Assembly (NCBI GenBank): GCA_900759105.1
Contig: CAAETY010000146.1
Coordinates: forward strand, 1 to 8,147
Direction: 5' to 3'
DNA: 8,147 bases
Source of the DNA: Peptococcaceae bacterium
GTDB lineage: Bacteria > Bacillota > Peptococcia > Peptococcales > Peptococcaceae
A model generated the notes under the pieces. That model worked only from the letters and a program-made list of their open reading frames with translations. It did not search any database and was not told where the DNA came from. This document shows, one piece after another, positions 1 to 7,144 of the stretch. Position 1 is the stretch's first letter, and every line of letters begins with the position of its first letter. Position numbers and translations under genes: made by a program.

Positions 1-2
1 AT

Positions 3-86
3 AGCCATTGCAACTATATGTCGCCAAACGAATTCGAACAAGTGTATGAAAGAACGCACAATGAGGCTGAGCTTCTGACAGGTTAA
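3..86 (+). CDS. IS3-family transposase (OrfB/integrase core), C-terminal fragment
   Basis: The reading frame is open from the window edge to TAA at 84-86 and gives 27 residues, including N-Y-M-S-P-N-E-F-E. That stretch resembles the conserved tail of IS3-family DDE transposases, which typically end in a sequence like Y-x-S-P-x-E-F-E just after the catalytic glutamate region. The catalytic D-D-E residues lie upstream of the window and cannot be seen. The last codons form one arm of the hairpin at 82-112. The fragment is probably the end of an intact transposase cut only by the contig boundary, since the right copy has the same tail. Confidence 0.65.
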   Translation, partial: SHCNYMSPNEFEQVYERTHNEAELLTG

Positions 87-112
87 AATGGGGGGAAATT
101 TCTCATTTTAAC
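82..112. repeat. Hairpin in the IS terminus
   Basis: GTTAAAATG at 82-90 pairs perfectly with CATTTTAAC at 104-112, around a 13-nt loop holding a G run. The 5' arm includes the transposase stop codon. The same hairpin occurs in the right copy at 8081-8110. It is AT-rich and lacks a following T run, so it is a poor intrinsic terminator. It may instead be a transposase-binding or read-through-limiting structure of the IS end (inference). Confidence 0.6.
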
Positions 113-158
113 TTGTACTAAATCTTGACATAGGACCAAGTTTTCCAGAGAACAAGCA

Positions 159-731
159 TTGCAATTGTTAACAAAATATAATAAACAACCATTTCATTTA
201 GAGCACGCATTGACTGTCGAAGGCGTTATGGGATGGTATGCGCGTGAACTTGGTTATGGTGCCGATGAAGATTTTTGGCGTATGGTAGGCTTGCTTCATG
301 ACATAGATTTTGAATGTTTTCCGGAAGATCATTGCCAAAAAGCACCGGTACTTTTAGCAGAAAATAATGCAAGCCCAGAACTAATTCATGCAGTACGCAG
401 TCATGGTTATGGCATTACAAATGATGTTGTACCAGAGCATCAAATGGAAAAAGTGTTATTTGCAGTGGACGAACTTACCGGCCTTATTGGCGCTGGTGTG
501 TTGATGCGTCCATCAAAGACGGTTATGGATATGGGTGCGGATTCTGTGAAGCGTAAGTTTAAGGACAAGCATTTCGCCGCCGGCTGCTCTCGTGATGTGA
601 TTCGTCAAGGCGCTGAAGGTTTAGGCTGGGAGCTCAAAGAGCTTTTTGAGAAAACCATCCTTGGAATGTGTGATTGTGAAGCAAAGGTACGTGAAGAATT
701 GCCGGCATTAGTGGCATCCATTGAAGAATAA
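159..731 (+). CDS. HD-domain hydrolase, 5' end removed by IS junction
   Basis: The protein is a small HD-superfamily (HDIG-like) metal-dependent phosphohydrolase; the true substrate is unknown. From the TTG at 159 it is 190 aa. Metal-ligand candidates are H16 (H-A-L-T-V-E), H47-D48 (L-L-H-D-I-D), H82 and D104 (A-V-D-E-L-T-G), the usual H...HD...H...D order. The open frame continues upstream to the IS edge at 138/139 and adds K-F-S-R-E-Q-A. Family members normally begin just before such an R-E-x-A-L motif, so only the first few codons are missing. There is no ATG or GTG between the upstream stop (126-128) and 159. TTG at 159 is the first possible start, with only a weak purine-rich stretch before it, so expression is doubtful. 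It probably stood upstream of the sulfotransferase gene but is separated from it by a strong terminator. Confidence 0.75.
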   Translation: MQLLTKYNKQPFHLEHALTVEGVMGWYARELGYGADEDFWRMVGLLHDIDFECFPEDHCQKAPVLLAENNASPELIHAVRSHGYGITNDVVPEHQMEKVLFAVDELTGLIGAGVLMRPSKTVMDMGADSVKRKFKDKHFAAGCSRDVIRQGAEGLGWELKELFEKTILGMCDCEAKVREELPALVASIEE

Positions 732-887
732 TTAAAGATGCCGTGAGGCAGTTGTTGGAATGGCGATTTTTTGATATAGAGGTCACATTTAAGTGATAGT
801 TACTATATTTTCACAAGCGTCATTTGACATTGTTGAAACGAAAAACCATAGAATTGCTATGAGATATTATAAAAGCCACTTAATGAT

Positions 888-935
888 AAAAAGCAGATGC
901 CCTATCGATGAATAGTGAGGGGCATCTGCTTTTTT
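888..935 (+). terminator. Strong Rho-independent terminator
   Basis: A perfect 15-bp stem, AAAAAGCAGATGCCC at 888-902 with GGGCATCTGCTTTTT at 920-934, encloses a 17-nt loop and is followed by T at 935. It ends transcription from the HD gene, or from a possible short transcript starting near 860, before the sulfotransferase promoter. The A run on its left side means it could also work on the minus strand. Confidence 0.9.
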
Positions 936-959
936 GGGGATATCATTTATAAAAAATAA

Positions 960-968
960 TGATATAAT
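960..968 (+). promoter_or_regulatory. Extended -10 promoter of the arylsulfotransferase gene
   Basis: A perfect TATAAT lies at 963-968, preceded by TG at 960-961, so it reads TGATATAAT. This is an extended -10 element of the housekeeping sigma factor. No good -35 box sits 17 nt upstream (ATATCA at 940-945), which is common for extended -10 promoters. It starts just after the terminator at 888-935 and gives a leader of about 55 nt. Confidence 0.65.
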
Positions 969-1014
969 GTAAATAACAAATCGGGAAATGAGCCCAATGA
1001 AATTAAATAATAAC

Positions 1015-1024
1015 GAGGAGGGTG
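1015..1024 (+). promoter_or_regulatory. Ribosome binding site fixing the sulfotransferase start
   Basis: GAGGAGGGTG at 1015-1024 is close to a full anti-SD complement and lies 6 nt before the ATG at 1031. The in-frame GTG at 1022 falls inside this motif and therefore cannot be the start. Confidence 0.85.
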
Positions 1025-1030
1025 ATTACA

Positions 1031-2458
1031 ATGGGTAAACCATCAGTGCATCCAATGGGTACAATTATTTATAAGCCTGAAAAATGCTTTAACGGCTATA
1101 CAATTTTTCAAGCCAACGAACATGGTGCAACATTAATTGATATGAATGGTGGTGTAGTAAATCACTGGCAAGGCTTAAAAGGTTTTCCAAATAAACTCTT
1201 AAAGGGCGGTTATGTTTTTGGGTCTCGCGGGGAACGTAACAAAACATACGGTTGGCAAGACCAAAAAGATTTAATTGAAGTAGACTGGGACGGGAAGGTC
1301 GTCTGGGAATTCAAAAGAAATCAATTCATTGAGGATCCAGGCTATGAAAGCGAATGGATGGCTCGTCAACATCACGACTATCAACGCGAGGGCAATCCGG
1401 TGGGGTACTATGTACCGGATATGGAATGTCAAACACATAGTGGTAATACCTTGATGGTTACGCATACCGATGTTGTTAAGCCGGAAATTTCTTTACACAC
1501 ACTTATTAGTGACCGCATTATTGAAGTAGATTGGGACGGTAGTATTGTTTGGGAGTGGTGTGTACATGACCATTTTGAAGAATTAGGCTTTGATGAAGCC
1601 GCAAAGAATGCCATTGCACGCAATCCTAATATTGTTGGAAACGGTCAAGGGGACTGGATGCACATTAACTCCATGAGTGGGCTTGGCCCTAATAAATGGT
1701 ACGATGCTGGCGATGAACGTTTCCATCCGGACAACATCATCTGGGATGGCCGTCAAACCAATATTATTGCTATTATTAGCAAAGAAACCGGTAAAATTGT
1801 TTGGAAGCTCGGCCCGGACTATACCACTGGTAAAGCAAAGGAAATTGGTCAAATTATTGGTCAACATCATGCGCATATGATTCCTCAAGGGCTTCCGGGT
1901 GCTGGTAATATCTTGCTATTCGATAATGGTGGTTGGGCCGGTTATGGTGCACCGAATCCTGTTTCCTTGACTGGAGTTAACAATGCGCATCGTGACTATT
2001 CTCGTGTGTTGGAAATCGATCCTGTTGCAATGGAAATCGTATGGCAATGTCGTCCGATGGATCTGGGTTATCCACAACCATTTGTTGCCGACCATTTCTA
2101 CAGTTGCTATATTTCAAGTGCACAACGTTTGCCAAATGGCAATACATTGATTACCGAAGGGTCTGACGGTCGTTTATTGGAAGTAACACCGGAGCATGAA
2201 ATTGTTTGGGAATACATAAGCCCATATTTCGGCTCGGTGGGGATTAAGACCAATATGGTTTATCGCGCATATCGCTATCCATATGATTATGTGCCACAGG
2301 TTGAACCACCAAAAGAAGTAGCCATTAAACCGGTGGATAATGAGGATTTCCGTCTTCCGGGTGCCAAGAGCAAAGAATTCCGTCGCATGGTTCAGGTAGA
2401 AGGCGTAGAGGATTATGCTGAAGTATCAGGCTTCTGTTTGGCAACGGAAGAAGACTAA
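1031..2458 (+). CDS. Arylsulfotransferase (ASST)-like beta-propeller protein, cytoplasmic type
   Basis: This 475-aa protein resembles PAPS-independent aryl-sulfate sulfotransferases, which move sulfate from one phenolic ester to another phenol through a sulfo-histidine intermediate. Repeated propeller blades are visible: L-I-E-V-D-W-D-G-K-V-V-W-E near residue 81, a near copy near 163, and weaker V-W repeats near 257, 328 and 385. Family-type motifs are D-W-M-H-I-N-S (H211), Q-H-H-A-H (279-280 and 282) followed by F-D-N-G near 297-300, and Q-R-L-P-N-G-N-T near 365. I infer that H211 and H282 match two active-site histidines of E. coli AssT. No signal peptide is seen, and no dsb-type partner lies beside it, unlike periplasmic AssT, so a cytoplasmic site is likely and the substrate is unknown. 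It is monocistronic, between two terminators. A non-enzymatic propeller role cannot be excluded. Confidence 0.75.
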   Translation: MGKPSVHPMGTIIYKPEKCFNGYTIFQANEHGATLIDMNGGVVNHWQGLKGFPNKLLKGGYVFGSRGERNKTYGWQDQKDLIEVDWDGKVVWEFKRNQFIEDPGYESEWMARQHHDYQREGNPVGYYVPDMECQTHSGNTLMVTHTDVVKPEISLHTLISDRIIEVDWDGSIVWEWCVHDHFEELGFDEAAKNAIARNPNIVGNGQGDWMHINSMSGLGPNKWYDAGDERFHPDNIIWDGRQTNIIAIISKETGKIVWKLGPDYTTGKAKEIGQIIGQHHAHMIPQGLPGAGNILLFDNGGWAGYGAPNPVSLTGVNNAHRDYSRVLEIDPVAMEIVWQCRPMDLGYPQPFVADHFYSCYISSAQRLPNGNTLITEGSDGRLLEVTPEHEIVWEYISPYFGSVGIKTNMVYRAYRYPYDYVPQVEPPKEVAIKPVDNEDFRLPGAKSKEFRRMVQVEGVEDYAEVSGFCLATEED

Positions 2459-2514
2459 TTAACAACGATATATAACTGAACAGATATAGCAAACGCATTA
2501 TGCTGTATTTCAAT

Positions 2515-2549
2515 AAAAAAAGCGATTCTCGCCCGAGAATCGCTTTTTT
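2515..2549. terminator. Bidirectional terminator between convergent genes
   Basis: AGCGATTCTCG at 2521-2531 pairs with CGAGAATCGCT at 2534-2544. A runs at 2515-2520 and T runs at 2545-2549 extend the stem. It can stop the sulfotransferase transcript on the plus strand and the hydrogenase/phosphatase operon on the minus strand, whose last stop codon lies only 4 nt away. Confidence 0.9.
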
Positions 2550-2553
2550 GTGC

Positions 2554-3723
2554 TTAATAGTATTGAATTCGAACAATTTTACCGGCTTTTTCGAGTTTAT
2601 CGTGGAGCAATTTGATGGATGAAAGTTTATTTTCAAAGCTTATGCTGGTATTTGCGTGCGCAACATTGGAGGCAGTGCCAAAGAAAATATTGATATTTGA
2701 ACTCTTAATAAAAAGCTCACGATAAAGTAATTCGTGTGGTCGATACCCCAGTGTTAAGACCTGTGTTGGATTTTTTTCAATATAATCACATAATTCCAAA
2801 GTCTTTTGCAGGGTGATAACACCTTCGGTAACAAGGTCAATGCCATCGATATGTGCCATGTCCGGCACTTCGGCATCGCCGGAACCTTGCAGAAGCTCAA
2901 TTGGTTTTCCCAGATATTCACTTATTATGTGACTGGTGCTTCCGCCACACACAATGCGCGTACCTTTTTTGGCAAAGAAAATATCAAGGGCGGCTTCCTT
3001 GGCGGTCGCGTCTGTTGGTGGTCCCATAACCAGGTTGGCGGTTGCATGGGTACAAAAACGCATGACAGCAATGGTTCGATCATCACCAAAGGTGTTGTTG
3101 GACATTTCATTGCAACGCTGGTCCAATAATGCGGCTGTTTCGAGGGCACTGTTGTTTAACAGGTCGGTTGTTGCAAGAAATTCGCCGATTTCCTTTGTAT
3201 TCCAACCATTATCGTTTGAGATACCAATACCGGAATGGGTTACACCATCGCTCATCATTACAAGGACATCGCCATGTTGTAAGGGATGGGAACGTTCATG
3301 AATTTCCTTATCGCCGACAAAACGTACATGATATTGCGCTGGCATAGGCTGACCATTTCTGAAAATAATACAAGGTGGGTTGTCGTATTCTACCAAATGA
3401 AGTTGGTTATCTCGAATCTGTGCGGCGGTAAAGGTGGCATAAGCCATTCCGCGGTCTTTACAGAGTGGTAGGGAAGCGGCAATAGTATCAACGCATTCGC
3501 TTAAAGGAATGCCGTGTTCCATCAAGCGACCGAGAATGGTGGTTGTGATGGTTGACATAATATTAGCCTTAACGCCACTGCCCATCCCATCAGATAGTAC
3601 GGAAACAGGATGTTCCATACTGCCAAAATCACCGTAAAAGTCACCACAAATGCCTTCACCGTCATGATTATGACTGATTACCGCACGATCCAAGAAGATA
3701 TCGCGTTGCATTGCATTACCCAT
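2554..3723 (-). CDS. SpoIIE/PP2C-type Ser/Thr phosphatase
   Basis: This 389-aa soluble protein is a metal-dependent (PPM/PP2C superfamily) phosphatase of the SpoIIE branch. Metal-binding motifs are G-D-F-Y-G-D-F near residue 27 (D28), L-S-D-G-M-G-S-G at 43-50 (D45), M-S-D-G-V-T at 157-162 (D159) and G-D-D-R-T at 213-217 (D214, D215), all intact. The catalytic domain ends near 224. A further ~165 residues, including I-V-C-G-G-S-T-S near 257, form a C-terminal domain I cannot name. SpoIIE-type enzymes usually dephosphorylate anti-anti-sigma factors; no such partner or anti-sigma kinase lies in the window. It overlaps the preceding sensory hydrogenase gene by 8 nt, with its GGAGG site (3730-3734) inside that gene, so the two are probably translationally coupled and act together. 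It is the last gene of the operon, just before a terminator. Confidence 0.88.
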   Translation of the reverse strand: MGNAMQRDIFLDRAVISHNHDGEGICGDFYGDFGSMEHPVSVLSDGMGSGVKANIMSTITTTILGRLMEHGIPLSECVDTIAASLPLCKDRGMAYATFTAAQIRDNQLHLVEYDNPPCIIFRNGQPMPAQYHVRFVGDKEIHERSHPLQHGDVLVMMSDGVTHSGIGISNDNGWNTKEIGEFLATTDLLNNSALETAALLDQRCNEMSNNTFGDDRTIAVMRFCTHATANLVMGPPTDATAKEAALDIFFAKKGTRIVCGGSTSHIISEYLGKPIELLQGSGDAEVPDMAHIDGIDLVTEGVITLQKTLELCDYIEKNPTQVLTLGYRPHELLYRELFIKSSNINIFFGTASNVAHANTSISFENKLSSIKLLHDKLEKAGKIVRIQYY

Positions 3724-5404
3724 TGAAATCCTCCAACATGACAGTGTCTTTTAAGTCGCTAATGGCAATTTTTGTTTCAGAAGCCGTTTCACCTAATAGA
3801 GAGGCGATTTCATGCACCATGCGCAATTGCTTTTCCATAATTTGGTCGGCAATTGCAGCTGCTTGCTGTTTCTTTTGTAAGGCAAGGCGCTGTTTGAATT
3901 TCTTTTCAGATACATTTTTGAGAATACAGATAATGATTTGTGCTTCGCGGTTGAAATGCAGCGTTTCATCTAAATACAGATTGTAGTCGGGCAAATAGAT
4001 GTTAGAATTGAAGGTTTCCTCATTGGAAGATAGGAGTGCAACAAAATCAGAATCATCAAGTAAGGTTCGAACCGGTTGTCCAACAAGACTGTCAGCATCG
4101 ACGCCGAAAATTTCACATGCAGCCGGATTGGCTTGAAGAATTTTGAGTGTCATATCTACTGCTAGTACGCCACGCGGAATGCTTTGGATAATAGTATCCG
4201 CATAGTTTTCTGCACGTTTGCGAATGTATGGCATACACATGGTAATTTCTGCCTTGCCATGAATAACAGCTCGAGCTTTTTCGCGACAAGTTGGATACCC
4301 GCAAATTCCGCAGTTGAGTTCGTCTTCTGGTGTAAATTTATCCATTTGACGTAACACTGCTTCAATTTGTTCCTCTGTAGGTTCCAATTGTAATACTCTT
4401 TTTGAGTGAAACTCAGTAGAATAATCCAATTCTTCTTCAACGTGGAAGTCTTCGTTATAATCTGTTGTTCCGGCCGCTTGACGTACCTTAACTGCACCGC
4501 GGAGTGTTCCCAATTCTTTGCGGCGGAAGGAAGGTCCGCCAATACAGCCACCCTTGCAAAAATTCATTTCAATGACGCAATTTGGAAGCTTTCCGGCAAT
4601 AACATCATCAATGGTTTGCGAAACGCCATCAAAACCGCTGATTGGCAAATAATTGATGCCCGGCTCTTGCTTCATAGTAGCAAGAACGCCGCCGGATAAT
4701 GGAAAAAGACGGCTTAAGCGCGCTGATTTATTGAAAAAATCTTCCTCTTCATGCAATTGAATATTTTCTTCTTGGAACCATTCTTCGAGTTCCTCAAAAA
4801 GTAAGACTGCCGACACATTACTGCCGTCCTCAAATGCCTCGCCTTTTTTGGAAAGGCAAGGACCGATGAAAACAAATTTACCGGTTGGGTAGCGGTCACG
4901 CAAAAGCTTTGCGTGTGCAGTCATTGGTGTGAGAACCGGCAGCAAATATTTTGCGGCATCCGGGCGATGTTTTTTTATGTAGTAATTGACGGAAGAGCAG
5001 CAGGAAGTAATCCAGGTTTTATGTGGATTTTCAGCAATGATTTTTTCATATTCGCTTTTAACGATATGAGCACCTTCCGCAACTTCAAAGACATCCGTAA
5101 ACCCAAGCTCCATTAAATGGTGCTTCATAGTTTCAAATGATACGTTGAAATATGCAGAATAGCTTGGCGCAATCATTGCAATGACATTTTCATGCTGTTC
5201 AAGCAAAACCTGAATCATTGGAACATCGTTGATATCTTCCTTTGCATGCTGTGGGCAAATAATCGTGCAATTTCCGCAGAGAATACATTCGCCCGGCAAA
5301 ATAGAGGCGGCATGATCTCTTACTCGAATGGACTTGACCGGACAATAACGGACACACTTATAGCAGTCTTTACAATTGACCTTTTTGAATTGGAGGACAC
5401 TCAT
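3716..5404 (-). CDS. Sensory [FeFe]-hydrogenase (HydS-like, group C) with PAS domain
   Basis: 562 aa. Domains in order: ferredoxin-like 2[4Fe-4S] module (C11, C14, C17, C21 and C40, C43, C46, C50); H-cluster domain about 70-300; an extra Fe-S motif C365-x2-C368-x4-C373...C390; a PAS domain about 400-495; and a charged helical tail 498-555. H-cluster loops are T-S-C-C-S-S (C135, C136), G-P-C-L-S-K-K (C183) and N-F-C-K-G-G-C (C283, C287), so all four presumed cluster ligands and the proton-relay cysteine C135 are present. The first loop has S-S where catalytic enzymes have P-x. This architecture is that of group C [FeFe]-hydrogenases, thought to sense H2 rather than produce it. Start: ATG at 5404 with GAAAGGAAG (5411-5419) 6 nt away. 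It lies between a small [2Fe-2S] protein and a phosphatase, which suggests it passes a redox or H2 signal to the phosphatase. Confidence 0.85.
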   Translation of the reverse strand: MSVLQFKKVNCKDCYKCVRYCPVKSIRVRDHAASILPGECILCGNCTIICPQHAKEDINDVPMIQVLLEQHENVIAMIAPSYSAYFNVSFETMKHHLMELGFTDVFEVAEGAHIVKSEYEKIIAENPHKTWITSCCSSVNYYIKKHRPDAAKYLLPVLTPMTAHAKLLRDRYPTGKFVFIGPCLSKKGEAFEDGSNVSAVLLFEELEEWFQEENIQLHEEEDFFNKSARLSRLFPLSGGVLATMKQEPGINYLPISGFDGVSQTIDDVIAGKLPNCVIEMNFCKGGCIGGPSFRRKELGTLRGAVKVRQAAGTTDYNEDFHVEEELDYSTEFHSKRVLQLEPTEEQIEAVLRQMDKFTPEDELNCGICGYPTCREKARAVIHGKAEITMCMPYIRKRAENYADTIIQSIPRGVLAVDMTLKILQANPAACEIFGVDADSLVGQPVRTLLDDSDFVALLSSNEETFNSNIYLPDYNLYLDETLHFNREAQIIICILKNVSEKKFKQRLALQKKQQAAAIADQIMEKQLRMVHEIASLLGETASETKIAISDLKDTVMLEDFNG

Positions 5405-5428
5405 TGCCGACTTCCTTTCAAGAAATGA

Positions 5429-5674
5429 TTATACTTGGCTTTTGATCATTTGTTCAAAAAGCTGATCGACATTGCCGGCGCCGATGCCGGTAACAATATC
5501 ATCATCAATAGCTACAGTGACACCTTCAGCACAATGATTGAGGCAGAATGCACTTGCTACGGTAACCTTATCTTCAAGACCATTTTCTTGAACCAATTCT
5601 TTCAAACGGGTTAATACATTGTAGCTCCCTCTTTTGTGGCAAGAGCTACCAATACATACTTGAACTTTCATCAT
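5429..5674 (-). CDS. Thioredoxin-fold [2Fe-2S] ferredoxin (NuoE/HydC-like)
   Basis: This 81-aa protein is about the size of the [2Fe-2S] domain found in NuoE and the HydC subunit of electron-bifurcating hydrogenases, without their N-terminal helices. The cluster motif is C-I-G-S-S-C (C7, C12) and F-C-L-N-H-C (C44, C48): C-x4-C...C-x3-C, as in the family. It starts 3 nt after the upstream hydrogenase stop. Its AGGAG (5684-5688) lies within the end of that gene, so coupling is likely. There is no NADH-binding NuoF-like partner here, so it more likely passes electrons between the two hydrogenases, or to another oxidoreductase, than to NAD itself (inference). The ATG-ATG pair at 5674 makes the start uncertain by one codon. 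Confidence 0.85.
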   Translation of the reverse strand: MMKVQVCIGSSCHKRGSYNVLTRLKELVQENGLEDKVTVASAFCLNHCAEGVTVAIDDDIVTGIGAGNVDQLFEQMIKSQV

Positions 5675-5677
5675 TCG

Positions 5678-7144
5678 TTATTTCTCCTCTCTTACAAAGG
5701 CATCTAATACAGCTACAGAAGATTTAATGGTTTGTTCGATGGCTGTTTTACCGTAATTAGTAACAGCATGGGCATCTTTTGGACTATGGTTAATACAACC
5801 CGGTCCGCCGATACAGCCACCGTCACAGCACATGCCTTCGATAAAGTTGTTTTCCAGTTTCCCGGCAAGGTGACGGCGCAACGCTACATCGCATTCGCGT
5901 AAGCCGTTGCAAATAACAGGATTTGCTTTAAATTCAGATTCCGTAATATTAAGCTCTTTGAGCGCTTGGGCAACAGCTTCGGATAACCCGCCACTACGTG
6001 CAAAAATACGACCGAAGTAGCTGGCATTGTCGAGTAAGGTTTCTTCAAGTTCAGAAAGGACGATGTCTTTGGAATTGAATAACGCTTCTAATTCTTCAAA
6101 GGTAATTACGGCATCGACATACTCTTGAACCCAGCTCATTTCATTTTTCTTTGCGATACAAGGCCCGATAAAGACGGTTTTTGCACCGGGATCCATTTCT
6201 TTGATGACTTTCCCGAGTTGCGCCATTGGACTCAAATTGTGGCTAATATCCGGTACAATCGTTGGGAAGTTTTTGTGAATATAATCCACAAACCCAGGAC
6301 AGCAAGAACTGGTCAAGAAGCCCTTTTCTACCAATTCCTTAGATTCCATCAAGGCAACCATGTCACCACCCCAAGCGGCTTCAAGAACAGCATGGAATCC
6401 AAGCTTGCGAATACCGGTTACCACTTGTTCGGTTTTGACATTTGGTAAAGTGTCATATTGGCTAGCAATGGATGGTGCAACAATGGCGTACACATGGAAC
6501 TTGGTGTTGTTATCACTATCTAAAATCATTTGAATGGCGTCGGTGATAAAGCTTTTGTCCATAATGGCGCCAAAAGGACATTGGTAAACGCATTGCCCAC
6601 AGCTGATACATTTTTCGTAGTCAATGACGGCACGACCGGTACGTGTATCACTGCTTAAAGCTTTAGCTTTGCAAGCTTCTATGCACGGACGTTTACGGCG
6701 CACAATAGCGCTATATGGGCAGCTCGCTGCACAACGACCGCAATGAATACATAATGTAGGATCGATTTGTGCACGGTGGTCCGGTCCAAAGGTGATGGCA
6801 TCACGTGGGCAATTGTTAACGCAACGATGTGCCAAACAACCGCGGCAATTGTCGGTAACGGTCATTGCGTCAAGCGGACATTCATCGCACGCAATAGGAA
6901 TGACATTGACAATATGTTTATTCTCAGGACCGCCACCGGCAGCGAGCTTAACATATTCATCCAAGATAGCACGCTCTTTGTAAATGCAGCAACGAATTGA
7001 TGGCTCACTATCAGTAGGAATCAGTTCCTTGCTAACATCCATCATTTTAAAAACGTCAAGTTTTTCTTCAAATGCAAGCTTAGCGACAGAAGTCAGCACT
7101 TCATTTTTTTGCACTTGAACATCAGTATCAAATAAATTGTGCAT
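5678..7144 (-). CDS. [FeFe]-hydrogenase, ferredoxin-like N-terminus (group B type)
   Basis: This 488-aa monomer probably makes or oxidises H2 in the cytoplasm with ferredoxin-type partners. The N-terminal part holds Fe-S motifs: C100, C103, C108, C112; C132, C135, C138, C142; and C154/C158 with C179, C182, C185, C189, so three or four [4Fe-4S] clusters. H-cluster loops are T-S-S-C-C-P-G-F (C281 proton relay, C282 ligand), I-G-P-C-I-A-K-K (C329) and E-G-M-C-C-D-G-G-C (C440, C444). All ligands are intact, which fits an active enzyme. G-P-C in place of M-P-C fits group B rather than classic group A (family knowledge, from memory). Similar genes are the catalytic part of hfs-type clusters. Start: ATG at 7144 with AGGAG (7151-7155) 6 nt away. 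It is the first gene of the operon behind the promoter at 7213-7241. Maturation genes hydEFG are not in the window. Confidence 0.87.
   Translation of the reverse strand: MHNLFDTDVQVQKNEVLTSVAKLAFEEKLDVFKMMDVSKELIPTDSEPSIRCCIYKERAILDEYVKLAAGGGPENKHIVNVIPIACDECPLDAMTVTDNCRGCLAHRCVNNCPRDAITFGPDHRAQIDPTLCIHCGRCAASCPYSAIVRRKRPCIEACKAKALSSDTRTGRAVIDYEKCISCGQCVYQCPFGAIMDKSFITDAIQMILDSDNNTKFHVYAIVAPSIASQYDTLPNVKTEQVVTGIRKLGFHAVLEAAWGGDMVALMESKELVEKGFLTSSCCPGFVDYIHKNFPTIVPDISHNLSPMAQLGKVIKEMDPGAKTVFIGPCIAKKNEMSWVQEYVDAVITFEELEALFNSKDIVLSELEETLLDNASYFGRIFARSGGLSEAVAQALKELNITESEFKANPVICNGLRECDVALRRHLAGKLENNFIEGMCCDGGCIGGPGCINHSPKDAHAVTNYGKTAIEQTIKSSVAVLDAFVREEK

Larger units (their letters stand above)
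1..138 (+). mobile_element. 3' end of an IS3-like insertion sequence (left copy)
   Basis: This is the terminal part of an insertion sequence whose transposase reads rightward and stops at 84-86. Positions 45-138 recur in inverted orientation at 8055-8147, which fixes the element's outer end at 138 (sequence ending TAGGACCA). A CA-3' terminus fits the 5'-TG...CA-3' ends usual in the IS3 family. The two copies differ by one base in a G run (six G at 90-95 here, five in the right copy). The IS start lies outside the window. Family assignment rests on the transposase C-terminus and the terminal dinucleotide only. Confidence 0.75.

Noticed and set aside
781..800. Small inverted repeat TCAC...GTGA as a CRP-type operator
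   Set aside because: The arms are in the reverse order from a TGTGA-N6-TCACA site and only 4 bp long.
1022..1030. GTG start adding three residues to the sulfotransferase
   Set aside because: The GTG lies inside the SD sequence GAGGAGGGTG; the ATG at 1031 has ideal spacing.
2325..2636. 103-aa minus-strand ORF crossing the bidirectional terminator
   Set aside because: It runs antisense through the sulfotransferase end, through a hairpin terminator and into the phosphatase gene. It has no ribosome binding site and a composition-driven sequence.
6125..6448. 107-aa plus-strand ORF opposite the hydrogenase
   Set aside because: It is a shadow of a strongly conserved coding frame and shows no motif or ribosome binding site of its own.
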